The position numbers and the translations under genes were made by a program. Below the pieces are notes generated by a model. The model was given only the letters and a program-made list of their open reading frames with translations. It searched no databases and had not been told where the DNA came from. A stretch of 64,000 bases of DNA from Streptomyces sp. SLBN-118 (GTDB taxonomy: Bacteria > Actinomycetota > Actinomycetes > Streptomycetales > Streptomycetaceae). Position 1 is the first letter of the stretch. Each line of letters begins with the position of its first letter. Positions 33,536-42,678 of the stretch are shown one piece after another. The stretch spans positions 434,001 through 498,000 of the forward strand of contig NZ_VFNP01000002.1 in NCBI RefSeq assembly GCF_006715635.1, in the 5' to 3' direction.

Positions 33536-35230
33536 ATGCGTACCGGCTCCTTCGACGAGAGCAGCCTGCTGGAGCGGGCGGTCGAGGCCGCGGCGAGCGG
33601 TGCGGGTTTCGCACCGTTCACCGAGGGGCCCGGGGGTGTCGACCGTCGCAGGGGGGCGGCGCACAGCGGCGGAGCGGTGTTCCGGTCGATGCTCGGAAAG
33701 GACTTCGGCCTGGGGCAGCCCGGTCCTCGTGAACGGGTCGGGACCGAGTCGTCTCCGTACGGCCTCATCCTGGGCGTGCGCTATGTCCGTTCCGAGCCGG
33801 GCGAGTTGGTGGCCGCCGCGGTGCAGGCGACGGCCGGCTGGCGTGCGGCGGGACCGCGGCGCCGGGCCGGGCTGGCCGTGGAAGTGCTCTGCCGGCTCCA
33901 CGACCGCAGCCATGAGATCGCGCACGCGCTGCACCACACCACGGGGCAGGCGTACACGACGGCCTACCGCTCGGGCGGTCCGCAGGCGCAGGACCGGGGA
34001 CTCGAAGCCGTGGCCCGTGCGCTCACCGAGTCCGTACGCAATCCGGCCGAGCTGTCCTGGCAGCGTCCCGGCAAGCTGGGCGACCCGGTGGATGTGGACG
34101 GCACGTGCACCGTCGTCCCGCGCGGCGTCTCCCTGCTCATCGGCTGCCCCGACTTCCCCACCTGGAACGGCTACCCGGGCCTCTTCGCCAGCCTGGTGAC
34201 CGGAAATCCGGTGATCGTCAAGCCGCACCCGCGCGCGGTCCTGCCGCTCGCGCTCACCGTCCAAGTCGCCAGGGACGTTCTGGCGGGGGCGGGGCACGAT
34301 CCCAACGTGGTGACCCTCGCCGCGGAACAGCCCGGCGAGAAACTGGCGTCCCGTCTCGCGACCGACCCCGCGGTCCGGCTCATCGACTTCACGGGCTCGG
34401 CCCGCTTCGGCGACTGGCTGCGGCGCAACGCCCGCCAGGCCGACGTGTTCGCCACACCGATCGGAGCCAACAGCGTACTGGTGGACTCCACCGACGACTA
34501 CCGCACCATGCTGCGGGAGCTCGCGCTGTCGCTGTCGCTGTGCAGCGGCCAGACCTGCACGGCGCCGCAGAACATCCTGGTCCCCTCCCGGGGAATTGCG
34601 ACCAACGAAGGCCTCAAGCCCATAGGGCGGTTCAGCGTCGACCTGAGCCGCGCCGTGAAGCGCCTGTTGGCGGAACCGCGGCGTGCGGCGGGGATTCTCG
34701 GGGCGATCGGCAGCGACCGCATCCGCAGCTCCCTCGCGCACGCGGCCGGATGCGGGGTGGTGGTGCACGCATCCCTGCCGGTGACGCACCCCGACCATCC
34801 GGCGGCGGACATCCGTACACCGCTGATCGTCCGGCTGGAGGCACACGACGAGAGCGTGTACTCCCGCGAGTGGGCCGGTCCCGTCTCCTTCGTGATCGCG
34901 ACCGAATCGACCTCGCAGAGCCTGGACATCTTCCGCCGCACGGCCCGCGCCCACGGCGGCCAGTACGCCTCCGTCCACTCGACGGACCCGCTGGTCCTGG
35001 CGGCCGCCGAGGCGGCAGCCCTCGACGCCGGAGTGCATCTGTCGGAGAACCTCGCCGGGAATGTCTACGTGGACCAGTCCGCTGTGTACGGCGACTTCTG
35101 CGAGGCGGGCGCACCGGCGGGTGCTCACACCGCCCTCGCGGACCCCTCGTTCATCACCGGCCGCTTCCGGCTCGTGCAGGCCCGGCGCCCTGCGGCCCGG
35201 GTACGGGACATGAGTTCCGTCGGGGCGTGA
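33536..35230 (+). CDS. paaN: PaaN-type aldehyde dehydrogenase
   Basis: 564 residues, the length of the shorter PaaN (type 2) proteins rather than the PaaZ fusion. ALDH fold features: NAD-binding WNGYPGLFASLVTGNPVIVKPHP, the GSARFGDWLRR cap (standard FTGS motif) and catalytic Cys in LCSGQTCTAPQN. Role in the family: oxidising the semialdehyde formed on ring opening in phenylacetate degradation. The rest of the paa genes are not in the window, so this copy may oxidise another aldehyde supplied by the permease partner (inference). Starts four bases after the preceding gene stop, so translation is coupled. Confidence 0.84.
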   Translation: MRTGSFDESSLLERAVEAAASGAGFAPFTEGPGGVDRRRGAAHSGGAVFRSMLGKDFGLGQPGPRERVGTESSPYGLILGVRYVRSEPGELVAAAVQATAGWRAAGPRRRAGLAVEVLCRLHDRSHEIAHALHHTTGQAYTTAYRSGGPQAQDRGLEAVARALTESVRNPAELSWQRPGKLGDPVDVDGTCTVVPRGVSLLIGCPDFPTWNGYPGLFASLVTGNPVIVKPHPRAVLPLALTVQVARDVLAGAGHDPNVVTLAAEQPGEKLASRLATDPAVRLIDFTGSARFGDWLRRNARQADVFATPIGANSVLVDSTDDYRTMLRELALSLSLCSGQTCTAPQNILVPSRGIATNEGLKPIGRFSVDLSRAVKRLLAEPRRAAGILGAIGSDRIRSSLAHAAGCGVVVHASLPVTHPDHPAADIRTPLIVRLEAHDESVYSREWAGPVSFVIATESTSQSLDIFRRTARAHGGQYASVHSTDPLVLAAAEAAALDAGVHLSENLAGNVYVDQSAVYGDFCEAGAPAGAHTALADPSFITGRFRLVQARRPAARVRDMSSVGA

Positions 35231-35258
35231 GCAGAGAAATGCCCCAGATGGGCACGGC

Positions 35259-35699
35259 TCAGACCAGCCGCAAATCGACCCACGGGATGGTGTCACCCGG
35301 CAGCAAGTACCGCTCCACTTCGATGAACCCGTGCTTCTGCGCGAACCGCAGTCCGTCCACGTTGGATGCCAGGACAACTGTCTCGATCACCTCGGCACCG
35401 AGCTCTCGCGCCCGCTTCAGCCCGCGCGCATAGAGCTCTTCGCCGAACCCCTGCCCACGGTGGGGGGCGAGGATTCGGGCGATCACCGTGGCCGTGGGTT
35501 CTTCGGTGGTCGGCGGACGCAGTGTCGAGCAGCCCACGAGCACATCCCCGAGATACGCAAGCTCCAGGTGGTTGCGCCGGACGCGCTCACGCACATCGTC
35601 GAGGGACAGGATGTGGGTGGGGATGATCGTGTTGTGGACGCGCTGCCAGTCCCTGAGCATGGCGTCGCTGTCCGGCTGCTCGATACGAAGATCAGTCAC
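35259..35699 (-). CDS. GNAT-family N-acetyltransferase
   Basis: 146 residues from GTG 35699; an in-frame TTG at 35741 would add 14. GNAT core: DVLVGCSTLRPP strand, then the acetyl-CoA loop ILAPHRGQGFGEELYARGL (Q/RxxGxG/A-type) and FAQKHGFIEVERYLLPG, the terminal beta-alpha-beta. The acceptor substrate is not predictable. Converges with paaN across 28 bp. Confidence 0.8.
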   Translation of the reverse strand: MTDLRIEQPDSDAMLRDWQRVHNTIIPTHILSLDDVRERVRRNHLELAYLGDVLVGCSTLRPPTTEEPTATVIARILAPHRGQGFGEELYARGLKRARELGAEVIETVVLASNVDGLRFAQKHGFIEVERYLLPGDTIPWVDLRLV

Positions 35700-35760
35700 C
35701 GGCACAGAAAACCGGCTCGGACGGCGCGACGTCAACTGCAATCCGCGGCATCAACCGCCA

Positions 35761-36717
35761 TCAGGGAAGAGGCGCGCCGCGGGCGGTGAGCCACAGTTCG
35801 TACCATTCCTCTCGGCTGAGGTCCGGTTCCCGCTGCGCGGCGTCACGGCAGGCGCGGATGCGTCTCGGACGCACGCTGCCGACCACCGGCGCGATCGCGG
35901 CCGGATGCCGCTGCAACCACCACAGCAGAATCGTCTCCGGCGTCGTGCCCTTCTTGTCGGCCAGAGACGAGACGAGCTGTGCGGTCGCGTGCTCCTCCGG
36001 CGTTTCCTGACGGCCCGTGAAGCGACCCTGCGCAAGTGCTCCCCACGCCTGCAGTGAAATCCCGTTCGCCTGGCAGAACTCGACCGTCCCGAACGGGAAG
36101 CCGTTGGCGGCTGCTTGCGGCGTGTTCACGAGGACACCGGCTTCGAGCCAGTCACGCCGTTGCAGGCTCATCTCCAGCTGATTGGCGACCAGCGGGACAT
36201 CGAGACGTGCCTGAAGGGGAGCCATCTGCAGGGCGCTCATGTTCGACACACCGAACCGCCGCACAAGACCCTGCCGGTGCAGCGACGTCAGCGCCGAGGC
36301 GATGTCGTCGGGGTCCGCCAAGGGGTCCGGCCGGTGCAGGAGCAGCACATCGACGACGTCGGTCCGAAGACGAGCCAGGCTCTCCTCGACCCGCCGGGCG
36401 ATGGTCTGCCCACTGAGGTCGTAGATACCGGGCCGCTCTCCGTCAGCGAGACGGATACCGCACTTGGTCTGTACGACGATGCGCTCGCGCAGCCCGGGGG
36501 TACGGTCGAGAACCTCGCCGAAGACGGCTTCGGCCTTCCCGTGCCGGTAGATGTCCGCATGGTCGAACGTGCTGATCCCACTGTCCAGCGCCGCCTCGAT
36601 CGCCGCCTCGGCGTCCGCGATGTCGCGCACACCGTAGGGCTCGGTGTCCCAACTGCCACCGAGCCCCATACACCCGTAGAGCAACCACCCACCGCTCGAC
36701 CCCGTCTTCGTCGTCAC
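35761..36717 (-). CDS. Aldo/keto reductase
   Basis: 318 residues of the AKR TIM barrel: LGGSWDTEPYG, the catalytic segment STFDHADIYRHGKAE (Asp/Tyr), VDVLLLHRPDPL, VSNMSALQM and NADPH-binding PVVGSVRPRRI. Closest in feel to YdhF-like oxidoreductases. It reduces carbonyls with NADPH; substrate unknown. Downstream of it on the same strand is the GNAT gene, 62 bp away; they may be cotranscribed. Confidence 0.86.
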   Translation of the reverse strand: MTTKTGSSGGWLLYGCMGLGGSWDTEPYGVRDIADAEAAIEAALDSGISTFDHADIYRHGKAEAVFGEVLDRTPGLRERIVVQTKCGIRLADGERPGIYDLSGQTIARRVEESLARLRTDVVDVLLLHRPDPLADPDDIASALTSLHRQGLVRRFGVSNMSALQMAPLQARLDVPLVANQLEMSLQRRDWLEAGVLVNTPQAAANGFPFGTVEFCQANGISLQAWGALAQGRFTGRQETPEEHATAQLVSSLADKKGTTPETILLWWLQRHPAAIAPVVGSVRPRRIRACRDAAQREPDLSREEWYELWLTARGAPLP

Positions 36718-37062
36718 CGGGTCACCTTACGACGCGGCATCGACAGCACCGGCCGCGCGACGGCAAAGCAGCGCACCGCCGACGATTCTGGCCGGCAGGC
36801 ACAGGGTCGGGCCGTGGACGGCGAAGAACTCGTCGCGCGAGGAGAAGCGCCCCTGCCGCGTTCTGCGCAGAAGGTCAGCGCGGCACGGCCGTCGCCGAAC
36901 GGGCCTGGGGCGTTTGTGTCGATGCCGGCTACGGACATGGGGATGCCCGACCATGGGCGAACTGGCTTGCTTGAGAACTGATGGGCGGCACATGTCGGAA
37001 GCTGGATCACGCGCAGGGTGCTGCACTCGCTGCGTGCGGAACGACGCCGCGGCGAGGATGCG
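36718..37062. other. Intergenic, 345 bp, no convincing gene
   Basis: Lies between the divergent aldo/keto reductase and antiporter genes. Open frames on both strands lack motifs and ribosome sites. Presumably the shared promoter region. Confidence 0.5.
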
Positions 37063-38355
37063 GTGAGTGGCGGCGCGTGGGCGGGAGCGGCCGTGGCCGC
37101 TGTTACGGCGGGCTACGCACTCGTGTCGAGGCGGCTTTCCTCGACCGCCCTGTCGGCCCCGATGGTGTTCGCCGGCTTCGGGGTTGCCATCGGACCGATC
37201 GGGCTCGACCTCATCGCCCTGGACCACGACTCGGGAGCGGTACTCACGCTGGTCGAGTCCACCTTGGCACTGGTCCTGGTCACAGACGCCGTAGCCGTAC
37301 AACGACGAGATCTACGCAGCGGCGGATTCCTCCCCGGCCGTCTGCTGGCCGTCGGGCTGCCGTTGACCATCGGTGCCGGCTGGCTCCTGGCATGGCCCCT
37401 GTTACCCGGCCTGACCGCCTGGGAACTGGCGCTGGTGGGGGCGATTCTCGCGCCGACGGACGCCGCTCTGGGCAAGACCGCGGTGTCCAGCCCGCGTGTC
37501 CCGCCGCTCGTGCGGACGGGCGTCAAGGTCGAAAGCGGCCTCAACGACGGCATGGTGCTGCCCTTCTTCGTCCTCTTTCTCGCCGCTGTGCCCGGGACCA
37601 TGGCCTCGGAAGAGGGGATCGCCGGGATCTTCTGGCGCGCACTGGTACTCAGCACCGCGCTGGGCCTCGCCGTCGGAGGGCTCGGTGGGTGGCTGTTGTA
37701 CTGGTCTCGCAAGAGGGGCTGGATCGGCGACGACTGGCGGCAGACGTACGTCCTTGCGGTGGCCGCGGGCTCCTACACCCTGGCAGTCGTCACCGAGGGC
37801 AGCGGGTTCATCGCTGCCTGGGTGGCAGGCTTCGCCTTCGGCGTCTCGTTACGCCGCAGCACGCCGACGGGCGAACAGGACCCTCACCAGACCGTCCGCA
37901 CCGCCGACAACACCACCGAACTCGCGGAGGACTTGGCGGGGCTTCTCGCGGCGTTGAGCTTCCTGGTCTTCGGCGCGGTCCTGCTCGGCCCGGCTCTGGA
38001 GCACCTCGACTGGCGGATCGTCACTTATGCGGTGCTGAGCCTCACCGTCGTGCGGATGCTGCCCGTGGCCGTCTCACTGGCCGGAAGCGGACTTGGGCTT
38101 CCCACGGTCGCCTATGTCGGGTGGTTCGGTCCGCGCGGACTGGCCTCCGTCGTCTTCGGGCTCCTTGTGGTCGAGGAACATGTCCCGGGCGTCCAGCTCC
38201 TTGGCCGGGTCGTCGCGGTGACAGTCGCGCTGAGCATCCTTCTGCACGGTGTGTCGGCCGACTTCCTCGCGCAGCGGTACGGCGCGTGGCACAGGAAGGC
38301 TGCTGCCCGGCAACCGCATCTGCGCGAGGGGATGCCCGACGGGGAAGACGCATGA
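37063..38355 (+). CDS. Cation/proton antiporter (CPA1/NhaP type)
   Basis: 430 residues from GTG 37063 (GAGG upstream; an in-frame GTG at 37018 is possible). About 12 membrane helices. Functional motifs: VGAILAPTDAALGK (ion-binding Asp of the CPA fold), VESGLNDGMVLPFFVLFLA and AYVGWFGPRGLASVVFGLL. It exchanges Na+ or K+ for protons. Followed by an unrelated DUF308 gene on the other strand. Confidence 0.86.
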   Translation: MSGGAWAGAAVAAVTAGYALVSRRLSSTALSAPMVFAGFGVAIGPIGLDLIALDHDSGAVLTLVESTLALVLVTDAVAVQRRDLRSGGFLPGRLLAVGLPLTIGAGWLLAWPLLPGLTAWELALVGAILAPTDAALGKTAVSSPRVPPLVRTGVKVESGLNDGMVLPFFVLFLAAVPGTMASEEGIAGIFWRALVLSTALGLAVGGLGGWLLYWSRKRGWIGDDWRQTYVLAVAAGSYTLAVVTEGSGFIAAWVAGFAFGVSLRRSTPTGEQDPHQTVRTADNTTELAEDLAGLLAALSFLVFGAVLLGPALEHLDWRIVTYAVLSLTVVRMLPVAVSLAGSGLGLPTVAYVGWFGPRGLASVVFGLLVVEEHVPGVQLLGRVVAVTVALSILLHGVSADFLAQRYGAWHRKAAARQPHLREGMPDGEDA

Positions 38356-38401
38356 ACAACCATCCCGGCATGCGCAGCGGCTCGCACCGCGCGCCCCACG
38401 G

Positions 38402-39022
38402 TTATGCGGTCGTCCCGGTGCCGGAGGCGCTCTTGCCGCGGGTCGCCGCGCGGAGCGCGAAAGCCGAAGCCAGTTCCACGACGCCGAGCAGGACGAGCCA
38501 CAGGCCGAGCAGCCGGGCCAGCGCGACTGCGGATTCCACCGGGAGGGCGAGGACCACGATCCCGGCGACGATCCCGAGAGCGCCGATCGCGAAGGCGAGA
38601 CCCCGGCGCGAGAGCTCGCGGTCGGCTATCGCGATGAACATGGTCAGGAGCCCCGACACCAGCCAGAAGACCCCAACTATCAACGACAGCGCGGCAATCG
38701 TCTGGAGCGGATGCCGCAGCACCAGCACACCTGCCAGCACGGCCACCACCGCGATGAGTACGCCAGACAGCCGGCTTGCGTCCTGCGCCCGCCCCCCGGA
38801 GAACGTGGTCACAAAACGGAACACCCCGGTGGCCAGCAGTTGCAGACCGACGATGACCGCCAGGACATGCAATGTCTCGTCCGGCCACACGAGCACGATG
38901 ATGCCCGGTATGAGCGTCGCCAGCGCAAGGCCCAGGGCCCAGCCCCAGGAGCCTCCGACGTCCCCGAGTACGTCCTGAGGATCGGTGGGGCGTCCCGGCT
39001 GGAAATCGGACGATGCCGTCAT
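38402..39022 (-). CDS. HdeD/DUF308-type membrane protein
   Basis: 206 residues with six short membrane helices arranged as three repeated pairs, each of the pattern GIxxLxWPxxTxxxLxxLxGxxLLxxGxxR (seen as GIIVLVWPDETLHVLAVIVG and VFRFVTTF, and later VFWLVSGLLTMFIAIADREL). Related to HdeD, linked to acid stress in enterics. GGAGG precedes ATG 39022. Role in Streptomyces unknown. Confidence 0.83.
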   Translation of the reverse strand: MTASSDFQPGRPTDPQDVLGDVGGSWGWALGLALATLIPGIIVLVWPDETLHVLAVIVGLQLLATGVFRFVTTFSGGRAQDASRLSGVLIAVVAVLAGVLVLRHPLQTIAALSLIVGVFWLVSGLLTMFIAIADRELSRRGLAFAIGALGIVAGIVVLALPVESAVALARLLGLWLVLLGVVELASAFALRAATRGKSASGTGTTA

Positions 39023-39260
39023 GGATCCTCCCTCATCGATCGCGAGTATCCGCCAGGCCGTAGGGCTGAGGGATCACCCGGACAGGGTGACTCGCGTGAA
39101 CGACATCCGGAGCAGCCGCGATCCGACGAAGCGGGACTCCGGGGCGCGTGTGCCACCGGTTCGGCTCACACGCCAGGCGGTGGGTCCGGCGAAGAGTCAC
39201 GCTGGAACGGCCGCGATCAGAAGAGGACAGCCGGACAACGGAATCCGAGGAGGAACCGGG

Positions 39261-39665
39261 ATGCCGACGACCCCCTGGACCGCCACGGCGACCGCCTGCG
39301 GCGCAGCAGGTCCGCTGCCCGACGAGGTGCTGGTCATCGGATCCCGGTTGGTCCTGCGCAGGGCCCGGGAAATTCTCCGCTTCTTCGTGGCAGCCCGGCG
39401 CATTCGGCGGCAGGTCCTGGCGGCTCGCGGGTGTCTTGGCATGTCAATGAGGGCGCAGCCGTTTGCCAAGACCTTCTGGACGCTCTCCGCCTGGCGTGAC
39501 CAGGATGCGCTGGACGCGTTCGTGGAAGCCCAGCCGCACGAAGGGGCCATGCGGGACTTCCACCCACGCCTGCGTGATCCGGTCATCATCGGCTGGACCG
39601 TGCCCCGCAGTGCACTGCCGGTCGACTGGTCCGACGCCGTCCACCGGATCGCGGGGCACACGTAG
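39261..39665 (+). CDS. DUF3291/monooxygenase-like small protein
   Basis: 134 residues from ATG 39261, which has AGGAGG eight bases upstream. The end resembles DUF3291 and spheroidene-monooxygenase-like ferredoxin-fold proteins: QPFAKTFWTLSAWRDQDAL, DAFVEAQPHEGAMRDF and the final IIGWTVPRSALPVDWSDAVH. The family may bind haem or small aromatics; activity unproven. The preceding 238 bp show nothing else. Confidence 0.65.
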   Translation: MPTTPWTATATACGAAGPLPDEVLVIGSRLVLRRAREILRFFVAARRIRRQVLAARGCLGMSMRAQPFAKTFWTLSAWRDQDALDAFVEAQPHEGAMRDFHPRLRDPVIIGWTVPRSALPVDWSDAVHRIAGHT

Positions 39666-39727
39666 GGGGCGAGCTGCCGTACCAGACCCGTCGCTGCTGA
39701 CGGCGTCCAGGACCGGCCACGCCGTGG

Positions 39728-40663
39728 CTATGCGCTCTTCGGCTTCCGGCCCGCGGCCTTCTTCGCCGGTTTCCGGGCCGCGGTCTTCTTGGCGGTCGCG
39801 GTGCTTTTCTTGGCGGTGGCCGCCGTCTTCTTCGCCGCGCCCTTCTTCGGCATTTCGTGCACGGTGGCGTGCTCGCCGCTCTCCCCGCGTGATTCCTTCG
39901 CCGCCTGTACCGAGGCGTTCAGCGCGGCCATCAGGTCCACGACCTGACCGGCCGGCTCCGGCTCGCCCTCCGGCTTGGGCGGCTGCTTCCCGGCCGCCTT
40001 GGCGGCGATGACTTCTTCGAGGGCTTCCCGGTAGTGGTCGGTGTACCCGGAGATGTCGTCGGTCGCCATCGTCTCCATCAGCTGGATCGCGGCGTCGATC
40101 TCGGAGTCCTCGAGGTCGACCGGTTTCGGCGTCAGCTCGGCCGGGTCGCGGATCTCGTCGGGCCACCGCATCGCGTGCAGGACGATCGCGCCCTCCTTGA
40201 CCCGCAGCAGACCGAGGCGCTCCCGGTTGTGCCAGGCGAACTTGGCGATCGCGACCTTCGCGCTGCGCTCCAAGGCCTGGCGCAGCAGCACGTAGGGCTT
40301 GGCGGCGACGGCCCCGTCCGCGGCCAGGTAGTACGAGTCGCCGATGCGCACCGGGTCGATGCTGTCGGCGGGCACGAACGCGACGATCTCGATCGCCTTT
40401 GCCGTCGGCAGCGGCATGCTGTCCAGGTCCTCGTCGGTGACCTGGATGATGGTGTCCTTCGCGACCTCGTAACCCCGGCCGATCTCGTCGCCGCGCAGCT
40501 GCTTCCCGTCGATCTCGCACACCTTGCGGGTGCGGATCCGGCCGCCGTCCTCCAGGTGGAACTGGTGGAAGCTGATGGAGCGGTTCTCGGTGGCGGGCAG
40601 CACCTTGATAGGGATCGTGACCAGGCCAAACGAGATAGCGCCGCTCCATACGGGCCTCGGCAT
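39728..40663 (-). CDS. ku: Ku DNA end-binding protein with lysine/alanine-rich tail
   Basis: 311 residues from ATG 40663, preceded by GGAGGAGG. Core Ku sequence begins MPRPVWSGAISFGLVTIPIKV and carries the DNA-encircling bridge (FHQFHLEDGGRIRTRKVCE). The C-terminal 55 residues are histone-H1-like, with repeated AKKTAATAKKS units ending in KPKSA, as in some actinobacterial Ku that bind DNA more tightly or reach ends by threading. Acts in non-homologous end joining with LigD, which is not in the window. Divergent from the GT39 gene. Confidence 0.94.
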   Translation of the reverse strand: MPRPVWSGAISFGLVTIPIKVLPATENRSISFHQFHLEDGGRIRTRKVCEIDGKQLRGDEIGRGYEVAKDTIIQVTDEDLDSMPLPTAKAIEIVAFVPADSIDPVRIGDSYYLAADGAVAAKPYVLLRQALERSAKVAIAKFAWHNRERLGLLRVKEGAIVLHAMRWPDEIRDPAELTPKPVDLEDSEIDAAIQLMETMATDDISGYTDHYREALEEVIAAKAAGKQPPKPEGEPEPAGQVVDLMAALNASVQAAKESRGESGEHATVHEMPKKGAAKKTAATAKKSTATAKKTAARKPAKKAAGRKPKSA

Positions 40664-40845
40664 GAGCCACCTCCTCCACCACCGGAACACCAGCCTAAGA
40701 CGCCCCAACAGCATCAGCACGCCCAAGAGCGCCGGGCGGATCGTCCGGCCCCGCGGGGCATGCGCCACTGGCCCGTTGCGTCACGGTGACGGACGTTGAT
40801 GGGAGAAGGTATGGCCATGACATCGCTCTCCGGAATACACGGCCG

Positions 40846-42579
40846 ATGACACAAGATCACCCATCGGCCCTCGATCTCGACGATGACCAGGCGCAGCCCG
40901 AAGCGGCTCACTCGCGAACGCCACCGGCCACGGGGAAACCGCCGCGCCGATTCGACGGGCTGCGCCGCCACCGGCGGTGGCTGAGGGCGCTCGTCGTGGT
41001 CGCGCTCCTCGGGCAGATGGCCCTCGCCATGGTCACGAGCGCGGTGGAGCAGACACCGACCATCGACGAGCCCGTGTATGTGGGCACGGCGGTGGTCTAC
41101 GTTCAGCAGCACAGCCTGCGGTACAACCCTGAGCATCCGCCACTGGGGAAGCTGATCATCGCCACCGGGCCGGCGTTGGCCCACCCCCACCTCGACCCTG
41201 CCTTCGTCGGCAACCAAGGGGCGGTGGGGCGGCATCTCTTGTACGAATCGGGCAACGATCCGTGGCGCGTGATGCTGTGGGCACGTCTGCCGGTGATCGT
41301 GCTGACGCTGCTGTTCGGGCTGGTCGTCTTCGCGTTCGCCCGCGATCTCACGAGCTCCGTGGGCGGGTTGGCGGCGCTCGCGCTGTACGCGTTCTCGCCC
41401 GACATCATCGCGCACGGGTCGCTGGCCACGCTCGATGTACCGATGGCCGGCTTCCTTCTGACGTCGGTCTGGCTGCTGTGGCGGGCGCGGCTGCGGCCGC
41501 GCCTGTATCTCCCGCTCGCCGGGGTGGCACTCGGCGCGGCCGTGTCCACGAAGATGAGCGCGCTGCCCGCAGTCCCGGTACTGCTGCTCCTGGTCGTCCT
41601 GTCGGTCTGGTACTCCCGCCGCACGCGCGGCGCCGGCACGCGCGGGAGGTTGCGGCTGCTCGGGCTCGGCATGGCGGCGGCGGTCGTGGTGGCGCTGGTT
41701 GTGGTCGCGGTGGTGTGGGCGAGCTATGTGGCCGTCGATCCGCGGTTGCGCTGGGCGGCGCCGGAGGGCGTGCCGGCCGCCCACGGGCTGCGGGGGTTTG
41801 CCGCCGACTGGCTGCCGTTCCCCCAGCCCTACCGGGACGGGATGCGCGTCCAGTTCGCCTTCGAGGATACGAAGTGGAGCGGCTTCCTACTGGGCAGGCA
41901 CTACCGCGGTTCGCTGTGGTATTACCTGCCGACCGCGCTGCTGATCAAGACACCGCTGGGCATGCTGGCGCTCTGGCTCGCCGGTGCCGTCACCGTTGTG
42001 ACGGTTCCCCGGCTGCGGCCCGCGGCACCATATGTGCTCGTCCCCCCGGCCGTACTGCTGGTGGCGGCGCTCAGCGGGTCCCGTGACTTCGGTGTCCGGT
42101 ACGCCATCTTCCTGCCGATGTTCCTGGCCGTCGCGGCGGCCTGCCTGGTCGTCTTCCGAAGGCGGTGGGCACACGCACTGACAGCTGCGCTCGTTCTGTT
42201 CGTCGCGGTCAGCTCACTGCTGACGTATCCGTACTACATGCCGTACTCCAACGAGGCGTTCGGCGGGCCCTCGAAGACCCACCTGCGCCTGCACGACTCC
42301 AATGTCGACTGGGGACAGGACCTGGGGAGACTCGCCGACCGCATCCGGCAGCGGTACCCGGGCGAGAAAGTCTGGCTCGTCTACAAGGGCAGCGGCGTAC
42401 CTGCCTTCTACGGCATCGACGCCTCCGACCCGCGCACGGTGCCCCCGGACAGGGTTCACGGGCTGCTGGTCGTATCGGACTCCTCGATCGCCAAGGCGGA
42501 CGCCCGACTCACGGCGCTGATCGAAGGCAGCAGGCCGATCGAGGAGATCGGCCACTCGATCACGATCTTCCGCCGGTGA
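40846..42579 (+). CDS. GT39 (dolichyl-phosphate-mannose/ArnT-type) membrane glycosyltransferase
   Basis: 577 residues from ATG 40846; an upstream GTG at 40786 is in frame. About ten membrane helices. The luminal DE motif (TIDEPVYVGTAVV) and the downstream NPEHPPLGKLI segment are the hallmark of PMT/ArnT-type enzymes; the C-terminal half contains GFLLGRHYRGSLWYYLP and VDWGQDLGRLADRIRQ. Uses a polyprenyl-phosphate sugar donor to glycosylate a protein or lipid. Acceptor unknown; whether it is O-mannosylation is inference. Confidence 0.82.
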   Translation: MTQDHPSALDLDDDQAQPEAAHSRTPPATGKPPRRFDGLRRHRRWLRALVVVALLGQMALAMVTSAVEQTPTIDEPVYVGTAVVYVQQHSLRYNPEHPPLGKLIIATGPALAHPHLDPAFVGNQGAVGRHLLYESGNDPWRVMLWARLPVIVLTLLFGLVVFAFARDLTSSVGGLAALALYAFSPDIIAHGSLATLDVPMAGFLLTSVWLLWRARLRPRLYLPLAGVALGAAVSTKMSALPAVPVLLLLVVLSVWYSRRTRGAGTRGRLRLLGLGMAAAVVVALVVVAVVWASYVAVDPRLRWAAPEGVPAAHGLRGFAADWLPFPQPYRDGMRVQFAFEDTKWSGFLLGRHYRGSLWYYLPTALLIKTPLGMLALWLAGAVTVVTVPRLRPAAPYVLVPPAVLLVAALSGSRDFGVRYAIFLPMFLAVAAACLVVFRRRWAHALTAALVLFVAVSSLLTYPYYMPYSNEAFGGPSKTHLRLHDSNVDWGQDLGRLADRIRQRYPGEKVWLVYKGSGVPAFYGIDASDPRTVPPDRVHGLLVVSDSSIAKADARLTALIEGSRPIEEIGHSITIFRR

Positions 42580-42627
42580 CAGCCGCGACCGCGTCATTGC
42601 CGGTCACAGGCTTCGCAGCGGCTGCTC

Positions 42628-42664
42628 GGGCGGTCCCGTCGTGCGCACCACGACGGGACCGCCC
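42628..42664. terminator. Perfect 16-bp bidirectional hairpin
   Basis: GGGCGGTCCCGTCGTG (42628-42643) and CACGACGGGACCGCCC (42649-42664) are exact complements across a five-base loop, between the convergent GT39 and collagenase genes. Confidence 0.9.
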
Positions 42665-42678
42665 CTGAACTGAGCCCG

